Assembly: GCF_010730745.1 (NCBI RefSeq)
Contig: NZ_AP022615.1
Span: 2,170,001 to 2,234,000, forward strand
DNA from: Mycobacterium heidelbergense
GTDB lineage: Bacteria; Actinomycetota; Actinomycetes; Mycobacteriales; Mycobacteriaceae
DNA: 64,000 nucleotides
Reading direction: 5' to 3'
Shown here: one piece after another, positions 47,753 to 57,720 of the stretch
Layout of the letters: every line of letters starts with the position of its first letter
Numbering within the stretch: position 1 is the stretch's first letter
Notes under the pieces: model-generated
The model's database searches: none
What the model was told of the DNA's origin: nothing
What the model saw: the letters and a program-made list of their open reading frames with translations, nothing else
Program-made: the position numbers and the translations under genes

Positions 47753-48535
47753 CTAAGGGCGCGGGACCTGCGTGTTGGCCAGCAACCCGGTGTCGGCGGC
47801 GTTGCAATTCGGCGCCACCGCGTACACCGCCAGGTTGTCGGGCGTGTCGCCGGGCAACACCAACAGGACGCCGGGGCGGGCGTTGATCTCGATCGGTCGC
47901 GCGCCCAGCACCCGCGTGGAGGCCGGATACCCGAGGCCGCCGAGGCAGGAGGCGCGCCGCGGCGGGTCGCTGAGCGGGCCCCCGGGCGCGCCAAAGTCGG
48001 GGCTCCGGTTGAGCAGGCCGACGATCTCGGCCGGCGACAGCGGAATCGCCGGCGGCGGAGTGGACACCGTGATGTGCTCGGCGGTGACGGGGGCGCTGGG
48101 TGTGGGGCCGGGCGCGTGGACCAGCGCCGCGGTGCCCACGCCGATCGCCGCGAGCGCCGCGCCCACGCCGGCCACGCCCACGGCCAGCCGCGCGGGCCGG
48201 ACGCGCGGCCGGGCCGAATGCGCGGCACCGGCGTGCCCCCGGCCTTGACCCGACGCCAGCGCCGCCGAGATTCGGGCGGCGACCTCCGGCGGGATCTCCG
48301 GCGCCGACGTCGGGTCGGCGCCTGTCGCGGCGACGTCGCGGCGCACCTGGTTCAAGGCGCGCAGGACCTTCGCCGCGGCGGGGTCTTCGCGGACCCGTTG
48401 ACGTACGCGGGCGGCGGAGTCGTCGTCCAGCAGACCGGCCTGCAGGTCGGCGAGAAGCCCAGCCGTCAGGGGCGGGTCCGCGTCGGCCGCGCGAGGATCT
48501 TCAGGATCTTCTCGAGGTCTGTCGGCTGCACCCAT
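47753..48535 (-). CDS. rsmA: Anti-sigma-M factor RsmA
   Basis: A 260-residue membrane protein: an N-terminal cytoplasmic sigma-binding part (PLTAGLLADLQAGLLDDDSA), one TM helix (LAVGVAGVGAALAAIGVGTAAL, about 117-138), and an extracytoplasmic domain with two Cys (CLGGLGY, NCNAAD). It lies 57 nt downstream of sigM and corresponds to Rv3912, shown to hold SigM inactive. A ZAS-type HxxxCxxC motif is not evident. Confidence 0.88.
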   Translation of the reverse strand: MGAADRPREDPEDPRAADADPPLTAGLLADLQAGLLDDDSAARVRQRVREDPAAAKVLRALNQVRRDVAATGADPTSAPEIPPEVAARISAALASGQGRGHAGAAHSARPRVRPARLAVGVAGVGAALAAIGVGTAALVHAPGPTPSAPVTAEHITVSTPPPAIPLSPAEIVGLLNRSPDFGAPGGPLSDPPRRASCLGGLGYPASTRVLGARPIEINARPGVLLVLPGDTPDNLAVYAVAPNCNAADTGLLANTQVPRP

Positions 48536-48592
48536 CCGCCCCAGTGTCCGTCATGCGCACACCGATGGCCACGTAGGGCACGCGCCGGTTTC

Positions 48593-49168
48593 TCAGGGGC
48601 GGTCGGGTGTGGCGTGGGCGCCGGCGTTGAGATAGCCGAGGAGCTCGGCGAGGCGAACCCGGGCGCGGGAACATCGGCTCTTGACCGTGCCCTCGGCGAC
48701 GCCCAGCAGCGCGGCGGTGTCGGCGATCGAATAGCCCTGCATGTCGACGGCCACCACTGCCGCCCGTTGCTCGACGGGAAGCCGCATCAAGGCCCGGTGG
48801 ACCAGGATCGCCGTCTCCACCTGCGTCGTGCGATCGGCTACCGGGTAGACATCATCGAGCGGGACGGTTGGGTGGGACTTGGTGCGCCGCAGCCGATCCA
48901 GGCAGGCGTTGACCACGATGCGATGCAGCCAGCTGCCGACCGCGGCGTCATGCCGAAACGAGCCCGCGCCACGGTGGGCCGAGAGCATCGCGTCCTGCAG
49001 CGCGTCTTCCGCGTCCTCGGGGGTGCGGGTGGTGAGCCGGGCAAGGTGGTGCAGCTGCCGTTGGTGGCGGTGGAACAACTCGCCGAACGCGCGGCGGTCA
49101 CCGGCGACGTGGGCGGCCAGCAGTTCGGCGTCGCTGCGTTCGTGCTGGACTTTTCCCCCGAAACCCAC
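48593..49168 (-). CDS. sigM: ECF sigma factor SigM
   Basis: A 191-residue sigma factor with region 2 (DAELLAAHVAGDRRAFGELF, DALQDAMLSAHRG, FRHDAAVGSWLHRIVVN) and region 4 (RLPVEQRAAVVAVDMQGYSI, GVAEGTVKSRCSRAR). SigM in M. tuberculosis controls surface lipids and ESX-type secreted proteins. The GTG at 49168 is used; a slightly longer start upstream is possible. It lies 64 nt after mviN. Confidence 0.94.
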   Translation of the reverse strand: MGFGGKVQHERSDAELLAAHVAGDRRAFGELFHRHQRQLHHLARLTTRTPEDAEDALQDAMLSAHRGAGSFRHDAAVGSWLHRIVVNACLDRLRRTKSHPTVPLDDVYPVADRTTQVETAILVHRALMRLPVEQRAAVVAVDMQGYSIADTAALLGVAEGTVKSRCSRARVRLAELLGYLNAGAHATPDRP

Positions 49169-49232
49169 GGCCGGACAGTAGCTAATCGGTCGTCGCGCGG
49201 CACTTCACCACGGCACGGGTCTGTGAGCGCCG

Positions 49233-52200
49233 TCAGGAGGCGGCCTGGACCGTGATCTCCGAGATGCTGGCCTGGCTCTTGCCGTTGGTGGTTCCCAGCG
49301 TGGAAATCCACACCAGCAGATTCGACGTCGGCGCGCCGGCCCTGACCGGGATGACGTTACGACCCGGCTTGAGCGCAAAGGCCGGAACCAGCACGGTGGT
49401 GTCCTCCAGCTTCGATGGCGACGGCGTGGACGACGAGCGAATCTCCACCTTGGTTCCCGTGCTGGAAACGTCGAGGCTGACTTGGCCCACCACGGTGGGG
49501 TTCGGTAGCTGCAACATCAGCCCCTCGCCCTGCTTGAAACCGGGGAAGGGGACGGCGTCGGTATAGATCTCGGTCGACCAGGAGGTGGTGGGGTCGCCAT
49601 CGATGGTTTGGGCCGCCTGGCCCGGGTTGTCGGCGTCGCCGTCGGGGGAGAACACGGTCGCCTTGGTGGGTTTGACGACGTTGCCGGCGGCGGCGGAGCT
49701 GGGTGTCGGCGTCGCCGTCGACGACGAGGGCCCGTTCAGCCCGAGCTCGTCTCTGTTGAGGCCACCGCCTACGTTGCCGAAGATCTTGCTCACCACCGAC
49801 GCGAGAACCAGCAACGCCACCACGATGACGGCCAGGGCGGCGCCGACACCGATCAACACGTTGCGGCGCCGGCGCGCGAAGGTCGCGTACTCCCGACCGG
49901 TCGACACGCGCGCGGTGGGCAGCGCCGGCGAATCGTCGATCGGACCGAGTATCTCGGTGCGATCGGCGACCGCCGTCGCCTGCTGCAGCAGGTTCAAAAG
50001 TGTTGAGGCGCTGCGTATTCCGCCATCCTCCTGAACGGCCCGAACCGCGACCGCGGAAATCTGGAAGGGGATGCCGCGGTCGACGGCCATGGGCTCGACG
50101 GGATTGCCCGTGGAATCCCGCTCGGCCGGAGCGAGCCCGCTCCGCACCCCGGACTCCGGCAGCGGCCACCGGTTGACCAGGAGGGCATACAGCGAGGCGC
50201 CGATTCCGCGGATGTCGCCCTGCGGGTTGGCGTCGGGCATGGTCGCGGGGTAGGCCAGCACGACGTCGCCCTCGATGCTCACACGCACCCGGCTGGGGTG
50301 GTCGATCGACAGCGCGACGCCGGCGCGGTGGGCGGCGTCGGCGGCGGCGGCGAGCGACTGCATCGCCCGCACGGCGCCCACGGGCGACGGCGCGGTGTCG
50401 GCCACCTCCTGGAGCGAACCGCCGCGGATCCACTCCGAGACCACCAAGCCGCCGGAACCGGTGTGGACGACGTCGAGCACCCGGGCGATGCCGGGCTTGT
50501 CGATCCGGCTGAGCCGCAAGGTGCGGGACAGGATGTCCTGCAGCACCTCGTGGGGCAGCGCTCCGTCCGGATCGACGAAGGTCAGCGCGACCTGTCGGTC
50601 CAGCTTGGTGTCCAGCGCCTGCCAGAACTGCAGGGGCGGTGCGCCGCCGTGGAAGACCAGCAGCCGATACCGGCCACCGGCGATGCGGGCGCCGGGAACC
50701 AGGTGGACATCCTCGGCGGACGCCGCCGATTCCCCGCCGCGTTCCCGGGGCGCATCGAAAGGGATTGGCCCGCGGGCCGATTCGGGTGGGAGGTCGCCGT
50801 TCAGCCGATCGGACGGGCGTGGCCCCGCCGCTTCGGGTTCGGGCGGGATGTCGGGTTGGAAGTCGTCGGCGACCGGCCGCGGTAGATCGGCGCCTGACCC
50901 CAAGCCGGATCCAGCGCTGGACGCGCTCTCCAGTGGGCGTTCGGTCACCTCCGGTCCTTTCGCTCCGCGGGCGCTGGCGACCCGCTCCGGAGGCCTGCGC
51001 CGGATCGGCTCCTGGACCGCATTTACCCCCGGCGGGGACGAATTCCTCTGCTCAGGGTACGTGACGCGGCCCTGCCGAGACGATCCATCCGGCGCAGTCG
51101 GTTTGCGGGACGCCACCGAGGCGCGCGGGCCCCCGTCGCGGCCCGAAATCCGGCCCCTGACGGCGTCCAGCGCCGCCCGCGCCTCGGGGACCTGTGCGCG
51201 CACCATGACCGCGGCCATGATCGGCAGCATGATGAGCGCCAGCACCAACAGGCGCAGCAGCGAACCCGGGCCCCCGTGCGCCGTCAGCCGGGCCAGCCCC
51301 AGCAGCCGATCGGCCACGTGGGCCACCAGGCCGGCCAGCATCGACGCGACGGTTGTCACCAGGATCGTCCGCACCTCGCCGACGCCAATTAGGTGACCCT
51401 CCAGGCCCCCCGGGCCCCCCTTGGGCAGGAGGGTGCGCCGCAGCAGGTGGTAACCGACGATCGCGCCGGCCAGAAACCCGATGCCGTTGGCGAGCCCGAG
51501 AAAGCCGGCCACCAGCTTGGGGTCGCCGGTGAGGTGGGGCGCCAGCACCGAGCCGGCGATCTTGACGGCCGTGATGACGAGGATGATCACGATCGGCGTC
51601 CACGGCTGCTCCCGCGCGTAGAACACGCGCAGCTGCAGCAGCACCAGCCCGTAGGGGATCAACGTGAACGCGGACAACGCGATCGCGGCGCCCAGGTAGC
51701 CGGCGTCGACGTCCCCGAAATGGCCGTAGGCGAACAGCGCGCTGCCGATCGCCGGACCGCCGACGGTCATGAACGCCACGATGGGGATCAGCGTGATCAG
51801 CGTGAGGCGGGTGGCCAGCGACAGGTCGGCGAGCACGGCGCGAGTGTCGTCGGCGGCGGCGTTGCGGCTCAGCCGCGGCATCACCACGGTCAGCACGGTC
51901 ACGCCGATCATGCCGAACGGCAACATCAGAACCAGCCAGGTGTAGTTGTAGATGGCCGGGCCCGAAGCGGCCGCCGTGCTGGCGATCTGGTTGCCGACGA
52001 TCAGGCCGAGCTGGCTGATCAGCACGTAGAGCACCATCGCGGCGGCCATCGCGCCAAAGCGCTTGAGGCGCTGGTCGATTCCCCACAGCGGGCGCAGGCT
52101 GACGTGCTGGCGCCGGAGCGCGACCAGCAGCACCGCGGTCTGGGCATATACGCCCAACGTGGTGCCGATGGCGAGGACCAGCAGCTTGGGGTTGCCCATC

Positions 52201-52904
52201 CGGACGGGATCGACCGAAAGCTCGCCCGGGACAGCCAGATACGCCGCCAGGGTTGCCAGCGCGACGACGTTGTTGACGACCGGCGCCCACGCCGTGGGCC
52301 CGAAGACGTTGCGGGTGTTCAGGATCGCCATGAACACCGACGTCAGCCCGTAGGCGAGCACCTGCGGCAGCAGCAGGTAGGCGAAGGCGGTCGTCAGCGG
52401 CTCGTTGACCTGCGGGGCGCGGCCCAGCATCAGCCGCACCAGCAGCGGCGCGGCCAGCACCGACAGCGCCGTGGCGACCAGCAGCAGCGCGGTCGTCAAC
52501 GTGACCAGGCGCCGCACGAACGCCGCGCCACCGTCGGCGTCGCCTTGCTCGGCGCGGGCCAGGACCGGCACGAAGATCGCGGTGAACGTCGCCTCCAGCA
52601 CAAGCGCCGCAACGAGATTCGGCAGCTGGTTGGCCACCGAGAACGCGCTGGACAGCGCCGCGCCCAGGATGGCGGCCAGCACGACGATCCGAGCGAAGCC
52701 GGTGATGCGGCTGACCAGCGTCGCGAACGCCATCGCCCACGACCGGGAGACCAGCGCGGCGTCGGACAGCTCCGGTCGCCGGCGGGCCAGCTCCGGCACC
52801 GGGGGCAGGGGACCGGTGGGCGGCGAGCCCGGACCGCCGCGGCCCACCGGGCGTGCCGACGGCGGCACGCGCCGCGGCTGCGGCCGCCGGTAAGCGGGGT
52901 TCAT
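49233..52904 (-). CDS. mviN: MurJ-type lipid II flippase fused to a pseudokinase (MviN)
   Basis: A 1223-residue protein. Residues about 45-560 are the multi-TM MurJ flippase (LVSRITGFARIVVLAAILG, NTRNVFGPTAWAPVVNNVV). After a charged linker, residues about 730-960 are a kinase fold without catalytic residues: VALT replaces VAVK, LSIDHPSRVRV the HRD loop, LAYPAT the DFG. A TM helix (NVLIGVGAALAVIVVALLVL) and an extracytoplasmic sugar-binding-like domain (STSWSTEIYTD) follow. In M. tuberculosis (Rv3910) PknB phosphorylates the pseudokinase, which then recruits FhaA. ATG at 52904 overlaps the upstream stop. Confidence 0.95.
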   Translation of the reverse strand: MNPAYRRPQPRRVPPSARPVGRGGPGSPPTGPLPPVPELARRRPELSDAALVSRSWAMAFATLVSRITGFARIVVLAAILGAALSSAFSVANQLPNLVAALVLEATFTAIFVPVLARAEQGDADGGAAFVRRLVTLTTALLLVATALSVLAAPLLVRLMLGRAPQVNEPLTTAFAYLLLPQVLAYGLTSVFMAILNTRNVFGPTAWAPVVNNVVALATLAAYLAVPGELSVDPVRMGNPKLLVLAIGTTLGVYAQTAVLLVALRRQHVSLRPLWGIDQRLKRFGAMAAAMVLYVLISQLGLIVGNQIASTAAASGPAIYNYTWLVLMLPFGMIGVTVLTVVMPRLSRNAAADDTRAVLADLSLATRLTLITLIPIVAFMTVGGPAIGSALFAYGHFGDVDAGYLGAAIALSAFTLIPYGLVLLQLRVFYAREQPWTPIVIILVITAVKIAGSVLAPHLTGDPKLVAGFLGLANGIGFLAGAIVGYHLLRRTLLPKGGPGGLEGHLIGVGEVRTILVTTVASMLAGLVAHVADRLLGLARLTAHGGPGSLLRLLVLALIMLPIMAAVMVRAQVPEARAALDAVRGRISGRDGGPRASVASRKPTAPDGSSRQGRVTYPEQRNSSPPGVNAVQEPIRRRPPERVASARGAKGPEVTERPLESASSAGSGLGSGADLPRPVADDFQPDIPPEPEAAGPRPSDRLNGDLPPESARGPIPFDAPRERGGESAASAEDVHLVPGARIAGGRYRLLVFHGGAPPLQFWQALDTKLDRQVALTFVDPDGALPHEVLQDILSRTLRLSRIDKPGIARVLDVVHTGSGGLVVSEWIRGGSLQEVADTAPSPVGAVRAMQSLAAAADAAHRAGVALSIDHPSRVRVSIEGDVVLAYPATMPDANPQGDIRGIGASLYALLVNRWPLPESGVRSGLAPAERDSTGNPVEPMAVDRGIPFQISAVAVRAVQEDGGIRSASTLLNLLQQATAVADRTEILGPIDDSPALPTARVSTGREYATFARRRRNVLIGVGAALAVIVVALLVLASVVSKIFGNVGGGLNRDELGLNGPSSSTATPTPSSAAAGNVVKPTKATVFSPDGDADNPGQAAQTIDGDPTTSWSTEIYTDAVPFPGFKQGEGLMLQLPNPTVVGQVSLDVSSTGTKVEIRSSSTPSPSKLEDTTVLVPAFALKPGRNVIPVRAGAPTSNLLVWISTLGTTNGKSQASISEITVQAAS

Positions 52905-55276
52905 ACCCGGTGTTCTTGATCGACGACGACCCGTTCGGGCAGGTCGGCGGGTCTGGCGTGGGGTGGATCCGGGCGGTCCAGGTCGGCGCGGTCGGGCTGG
53001 CCGCGGAAACGGTGCCAAAGCCGCCGTCCGGCCAGCAGCACCAGCACCGCCGCGGCCGTCATCGTGATGGCGAACAGCACCTTGCCGTAGGCGTTGGAAT
53101 GCACCGACAGGCGCACCGGCTCGCCCAGCCGCATGCCATCCGGGGTCCGCAGCGTCACGTCGACGGCGACCCGTTGGGTGAAGTTCACTTCGATCGGCAC
53201 CCGAAGGGGCAGGTACCCGGGCGGCATTTCGATCTGGCCGACGTCGGTGACGGTCATCCCGGGCGGGGCGTCGACCTGCAGCCGCACCCGGATGGGAACG
53301 GCGAGGCCGTTGTGCAGCGCCAGCGGGAGCGGGCTGTGTTCGGTGGCCAGGGTGTAGGAGCCGCCGGGGTTGACGATCGTCACCGCGCCGAACAGGTCGT
53401 TGATCGTCTTGCCGACCACCGCCAGGCGCTGCTGGGCCAGGCCGTTGCGGGCATCGGGCGGTTCCGATTGGCTCAACGCGCGCAGCATGTCCTCGCGCAG
53501 CGGCGCGGTGTACTGGACGCCGGTCAACCCGGTGCGCTCGTCGGTGCTCAACGCCGAGGTCAGACCCCACAGGCGGCCGACCTGGCCGGCGATGCCGGCG
53601 GTGACGTCGTCGTTGAATCGACCACGCTCGGAGCCCGAGTCCCCCAACTCGCCCGATTGCTCCGGAGGCTCGTTGCGGGCCGCGGCGTCGGCGATCACGG
53701 CCGGTAGCGGTCGCGGCACACCCAGACCGGAGTGGATGGTGGTGCCCAGCGCCGCCAAGATGACGCGCGCGTCGTCGGCCCGCAGGCTCCACGTCGCCGG
53801 CGGGACCAGGATCTGGGTGCGGGGCGCGGCGTCGCGCTGCAAAGCGCGCCAGAAGATGGACCCCAGCGCGTCCTGGCGTCGGGCGGTGTCCGAGTCGTGC
53901 GCGAGCCGAACCGTCAGCGACGGGTCCAGATAGGTAGGGGTGGCCGGGCTGTCGCCCGCGCCGGCCAGCGCGGCGCCGACGGCCGGGTCGAACGGCGCGA
54001 CCACCACCTGGGGCGACAAGCGCCTGGGCGCGGCGTCGCTCCCCGAATCCTGGCCGGACATGTCGGCGGCGGCGATGGCGACCGTGTTGTCGTTGGCGCT
54101 GAGCAGGGTGACCGCCCGGCCGGTCAACGGGCCGTCGGGCAGCAGCGTGGCCCCGCGGATGGAGGGGATGTCCAGGATGCGGTCGACGATGCCGCCGACG
54201 CTGGCGGCGGCGGCGGCGCTCAGCCCGGGATCGTTGACACGCTGCAGGGCGTCCAGGTCGGCTTGCGCGTAGGGCAGCGGCGCCACGCACATCCGGTGGG
54301 CAAGCCCGCGCAGCCGGTTCAGCCATTCGGCCGCGGCGGCCTGGCCGGTGCCCGGATGCGTCGGGGTGCCCGGCAGTTGAGCGGGGCCGTCGGGCGAGTT
54401 GGACACCACGTAGCCGCCGGTCATCGCGTTGACGGTGACCAGCAGGTCCGGGTCGACGGCCAGGCACAGCGCGCGGCCGACGGCGCCGTCGGGGTCGACG
54501 TCGTGGCTGGTGGCGACCTCGGCGGCGGACAGCAGGGTGTCCAGCCGGCCGCCGGCGGCCAGCGAGGTGGCCAGGTCGTCGTCGACGAGGCGGACCGGGA
54601 TGGTGCCGCCGGGTACGCCGGGGGCCAGCCGGGGCCGGTCGGCCAGCGGCCACAGCATGGTGATCCACACGGGTTTGGAGGTGTCGGGCGCGACGGCGGA
54701 ATCGAGGTCCGCGGCGTGATCGGGTGGCACGCCGACCACGGGTAGGAGGAACCGTGCGTTGTCGAGCCGGGCGGGGGCGCCATAGTCGGGTGTTCCGTTG
54801 ACGTTGACCAAGACGGGGTAGATCCCGGGCTTCTCGATGCCCAGGGACGACTTGGTCAAGGCGCGCAGGGGGGCCGACAGCGTGAAGCCGGCTTCTTGTC
54901 CGCGTTGCAGTTCGGGGGCCACCGTGAGGAAGTCCGCGGCGGGCTGGTACTGGTCCGTGCTCCCATCCAGGGAGGTGCGCAGGGCCGCCGAGGCGGTGAC
55001 CGCCGCGGCGTGTTCGAGCCGGACCATCACGTCGCGGACGGGGCGGTCACCGATGTTGATTACCATTCCGCTGACGGTGACGACGGGTTGACTCGCCGCG
55101 GTGACCACGTCCGGGGTCACCTGGTCGATGCGGACATGGACAAACGGTGTCGATCCCGGCTCGCCCGCGGCCACGCGCGGCGCCACGGACCCGGTGAGCA
55201 CCGCAAAACCGGCCACGATGCCGACCACCGCGGCGACGCGCAACAGGCCGGTCCAGCAGAGTCGCGGCGCGGTCAC
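52901..55276 (-). CDS. Large exported membrane-anchored protein (Rv3909-like)
   Basis: A 791-residue protein with an N-terminal signal or anchor (LLRVAAVVGIVAGFAVLTGS), a long extracytoplasmic region (start FVHVRIDQVTPDVVTA) with immunoglobulin-like beta strands near both ends, and a C-terminal TM helix (VLFAITMTAAAVLVLLAG, about 735-752) with a charged cytoplasmic tail. The N-terminal GTG at 55276 overlaps the mutT4 stop and the end overlaps mviN. It is essential in M. tuberculosis screens from memory; its tight coupling to mviN suggests a cell-wall role. No enzyme motif seen. Confidence 0.9.
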   Translation of the reverse strand: MTAPRLCWTGLLRVAAVVGIVAGFAVLTGSVAPRVAAGEPGSTPFVHVRIDQVTPDVVTAASQPVVTVSGMVINIGDRPVRDVMVRLEHAAAVTASAALRTSLDGSTDQYQPAADFLTVAPELQRGQEAGFTLSAPLRALTKSSLGIEKPGIYPVLVNVNGTPDYGAPARLDNARFLLPVVGVPPDHAADLDSAVAPDTSKPVWITMLWPLADRPRLAPGVPGGTIPVRLVDDDLATSLAAGGRLDTLLSAAEVATSHDVDPDGAVGRALCLAVDPDLLVTVNAMTGGYVVSNSPDGPAQLPGTPTHPGTGQAAAAEWLNRLRGLAHRMCVAPLPYAQADLDALQRVNDPGLSAAAAASVGGIVDRILDIPSIRGATLLPDGPLTGRAVTLLSANDNTVAIAAADMSGQDSGSDAAPRRLSPQVVVAPFDPAVGAALAGAGDSPATPTYLDPSLTVRLAHDSDTARRQDALGSIFWRALQRDAAPRTQILVPPATWSLRADDARVILAALGTTIHSGLGVPRPLPAVIADAAARNEPPEQSGELGDSGSERGRFNDDVTAGIAGQVGRLWGLTSALSTDERTGLTGVQYTAPLREDMLRALSQSEPPDARNGLAQQRLAVVGKTINDLFGAVTIVNPGGSYTLATEHSPLPLALHNGLAVPIRVRLQVDAPPGMTVTDVGQIEMPPGYLPLRVPIEVNFTQRVAVDVTLRTPDGMRLGEPVRLSVHSNAYGKVLFAITMTAAAVLVLLAGRRLWHRFRGQPDRADLDRPDPPHARPADLPERVVVDQEHRV

Positions 55277-56007
55277 GGCCCTGGCCCGTGACCGTTCTTC
55301 CGGCCCGTGATGGGTCTGTCGGAATGCCGGGTGCGCGAATGCGTCTGCGGGCGCCGCCGGGGCGAGCTGGGCGGCAGCGGCGGAAGCGCGGCGGGACCGT
55401 CGCTTTGCAGCTTGTCGATCAGCTCGTCGGCCACCTGGGCCAGCCGGCGTTCGTCCGCATAGGCCAGCCGGGACGGCAGTTCCCGGATCGGCACCCAAGC
55501 CACCTCGGCGACTTCGAGGTCGTCGTCGGACAGCTCTCCGCCGGAGAAGCGCATCAAATAGTGGTGCACGGTCTTGTGCACCCGGCGGCCATCGGTGACG
55601 AACCAGTAGTCGATGCGCCCGAGCGCGGCCAGCACGCTGCCGCGAATCCCGGTCTCCTCGGCGACTTCGCGAATGGCGGTCTGCTCGGCGGTCTCGCCGA
55701 GCTCGATGTGGCCCTTGGGCAGCGACCACAGCATCCGTCCGCGCCGATCGACGCGACCGATCAGCGCCGCGAGCTGCTCGTCGCGCGGGCCGTCGATGCC
55801 GTCGATGACCAGCCCGCCGGCGGATGTTTCGTGCACGGTGCGCAGCCGCTCCGGCGCGCCGCGAGGCGAGCGGGATCGACGCGGTTGAGTCGCTGCCGAG
55901 CCGCCGGCCGCTTGGCCGTCCGTCTGGTTTTCGGCCGTCCCGGCAGCGCCACGATGCCGGCGCCGTCCTCGGCGTCGACGCGGTTTGGCTTGTTCGCCGT
56001 CCGACAC
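55273..56007 (-). CDS. mutT4: Nudix hydrolase MutT4
   Basis: A 244-residue protein with a basic N-terminal tail (about 1-55, RRRRGRRRHRG) and a Nudix domain carrying a perfect Nudix box, G-x5-E-x7-REVAEETGI, in GHIELGETAEQTAI plus REVAEETGI. The C-terminal tail is Pro/Arg-rich. It hydrolyses nucleoside diphosphate derivatives; the actual substrate is unknown. GTG at 56007 (SDGEQAKPRRRRG) follows Rv3908. First gene of the mutT4-Rv3909-mviN-sigM run. Confidence 0.95.
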   Translation of the reverse strand: MSDGEQAKPRRRRGRRRHRGAAGTAENQTDGQAAGGSAATQPRRSRSPRGAPERLRTVHETSAGGLVIDGIDGPRDEQLAALIGRVDRRGRMLWSLPKGHIELGETAEQTAIREVAEETGIRGSVLAALGRIDYWFVTDGRRVHKTVHHYLMRFSGGELSDDDLEVAEVAWVPIRELPSRLAYADERRLAQVADELIDKLQSDGPAALPPLPPSSPRRRPQTHSRTRHSDRPITGRKNGHGPGP

Positions 56008-56253
56008 CCAAGCGATAGTAGCTGGCACGGGTGGGTCTTCAGGAGACGCTCGCCGCCGGCCGGGGGCGTGACGGCGTCGCGCGCCCGGATTCAGGACGCG
56101 CGGGGGGCATCGGGTGTGCTTCCATGGCGGAAAATCGGGCCGAGATTTCGACCCTGGATACACGCTCGAAGCCATGAGCGCACAATCGACGCGGTGAGCG
56201 CCCCTCTACATGTGAGCGAGGCCGCACCCCTGGTCCGACTAGGCTGATCGAAC

Positions 56254-57696
56254 GTGCCGGAAGCCACCGACGATGTGGAACTGCTGACCGCGGCCGCGGT
56301 CGCCCTGAATGCGCGTGCCCCGCTGTTGCGTGAGCTGGGCTCGATGTTCGACGCCGCGGGCCACCAGCTGTACCTGGTCGGCGGTTCGGTGCGGGACGCG
56401 GTCCTGGGTCGGTCGTGGCCCGACCTGGACTTCGCCACCGACGCCCGCCCCGAGCGGGTGCAACAGATCGTGCAGCGGTGGGTCGACAACGTCTGGGAGA
56501 CCGGCATCGAATTCGGCACGGTCGGCATCGGTAAGGGTGAGGAACGCTTCGAGATCACCACCTTCCGCACCGACCGCTACGACCAGGTGTCGCGCAATCC
56601 CGAGGTGCGTTTCGGCGATCGGCTCGACGACGACTTGGTGCGGCGCGACTTCACGGTGAACGCGATGGCGGTGCGCATCACGCCGGCCGGCGCGGCCGAA
56701 TTCCTCGACCCGCTAGGCGGTTTGGCGGCGCTGCGCGCCCGAGTGCTGGACACCCCCGCGGCGCCGTCGGTGTCCTTCGGCGACGACCCGTTGCGGATGC
56801 TGCGTGCCGCGCGGTTCGTGTCGCAGCTCGGCGTTACCGTTGCGCCGCGGGTGCGGGCGGCGATCGAGGAGATGGCCCCGCAGCTGGCCCGGATCAGCGC
56901 CGAACGGGTGGCCGCCGAGCTGGACAAGATGTTGCTCGGCGACGACCCGGTGGCCGGCATCGACCTGCTGGTGGAGACGGGGATGGGTGAGGTGGTGCTA
57001 CCGGAGGTCGGTGGCATGCGGATGGCCATCGACGAACACCACCAGCACAAGGACGTCTACCAGCATTCGCTGACCGTGCTGAGGCAGGCCATCGCGCTGG
57101 AGGACGGCGGGCCCGATCTGGTGCTGCGCTGGGCCGCGCTGCTGCATGACATCGGCAAGCCGACCACCCGGCGACACGAGCCGGACGGCGGCGTGAGCTT
57201 TCACCACCACGAGGTGGTCGGCGCGAAGATGGTCCGAAAGCGGCTGCGGGCGCTGAAGTATTCCAAGCAGATGATCGATGACATCTCGCAGCTGGTGTAT
57301 CTGCATCTGCGGTTCCACGGCTACGGCGATGGCAAGTGGACGGATTCCGCGGTGCGCCGCTACGTCACCGACGCCGGGCCGCTGCTGCCTCGGCTGCACA
57401 AGCTGGTGCGCGCCGACTGCACCACCCGCAACAAGCGCCGGGCCGCCCGGCTGCAAGCCAACTACGACCGGCTCGAGGCGCGGATCGCCGAACTGGCCGC
57501 CCAAGAGGATCTGGCGCGCGTGCGCCCCGATTTGGACGGCAACCAGATCATGGAGCTGCTCGGCATCCCGGCCGGCCCGCAAGTCGGCGAGGCGTGGCGC
57601 TACCTGAAAGAGCTGCGGATGGACCGCGGGCCCTTGACCACCGAGGAGGCGACCGCCGAGCTGCTGCGCTGGTGGCGCTCGCGCGGGAACCCGTAG
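56254..57696 (+). CDS. pcnA: CCA-adding / tRNA nucleotidyltransferase
   Basis: A 480-residue class II nucleotidyltransferase that adds or repairs the 3' CCA of tRNAs, needed here because the tRNA genes in view do not encode CCA. Catalytic motif LYLVGGSVRDAVLG with DLDFATDARP, then RRDFTVNAMAV, a helical region, and an HD domain (LLHDIGKPTTRR, HHHEVVGAKMV). GTG at 56254; same length as Rv3907c. Divergent from mutT4 with 246 nt between. Confidence 0.97.
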   Translation: MPEATDDVELLTAAAVALNARAPLLRELGSMFDAAGHQLYLVGGSVRDAVLGRSWPDLDFATDARPERVQQIVQRWVDNVWETGIEFGTVGIGKGEERFEITTFRTDRYDQVSRNPEVRFGDRLDDDLVRRDFTVNAMAVRITPAGAAEFLDPLGGLAALRARVLDTPAAPSVSFGDDPLRMLRAARFVSQLGVTVAPRVRAAIEEMAPQLARISAERVAAELDKMLLGDDPVAGIDLLVETGMGEVVLPEVGGMRMAIDEHHQHKDVYQHSLTVLRQAIALEDGGPDLVLRWAALLHDIGKPTTRRHEPDGGVSFHHHEVVGAKMVRKRLRALKYSKQMIDDISQLVYLHLRFHGYGDGKWTDSAVRRYVTDAGPLLPRLHKLVRADCTTRNKRRAARLQANYDRLEARIAELAAQEDLARVRPDLDGNQIMELLGIPAGPQVGEAWRYLKELRMDRGPLTTEEATAELLRWWRSRGNP

Positions 57697-57720
57697 CGGC
57701 GGCCAAGCGTCCGAGTACGC

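Noticed and set aside
51393..52919. 508-codon ORF antisense to mviN
   Set aside because: Gln/Arg/His-rich shadow of a membrane protein gene.
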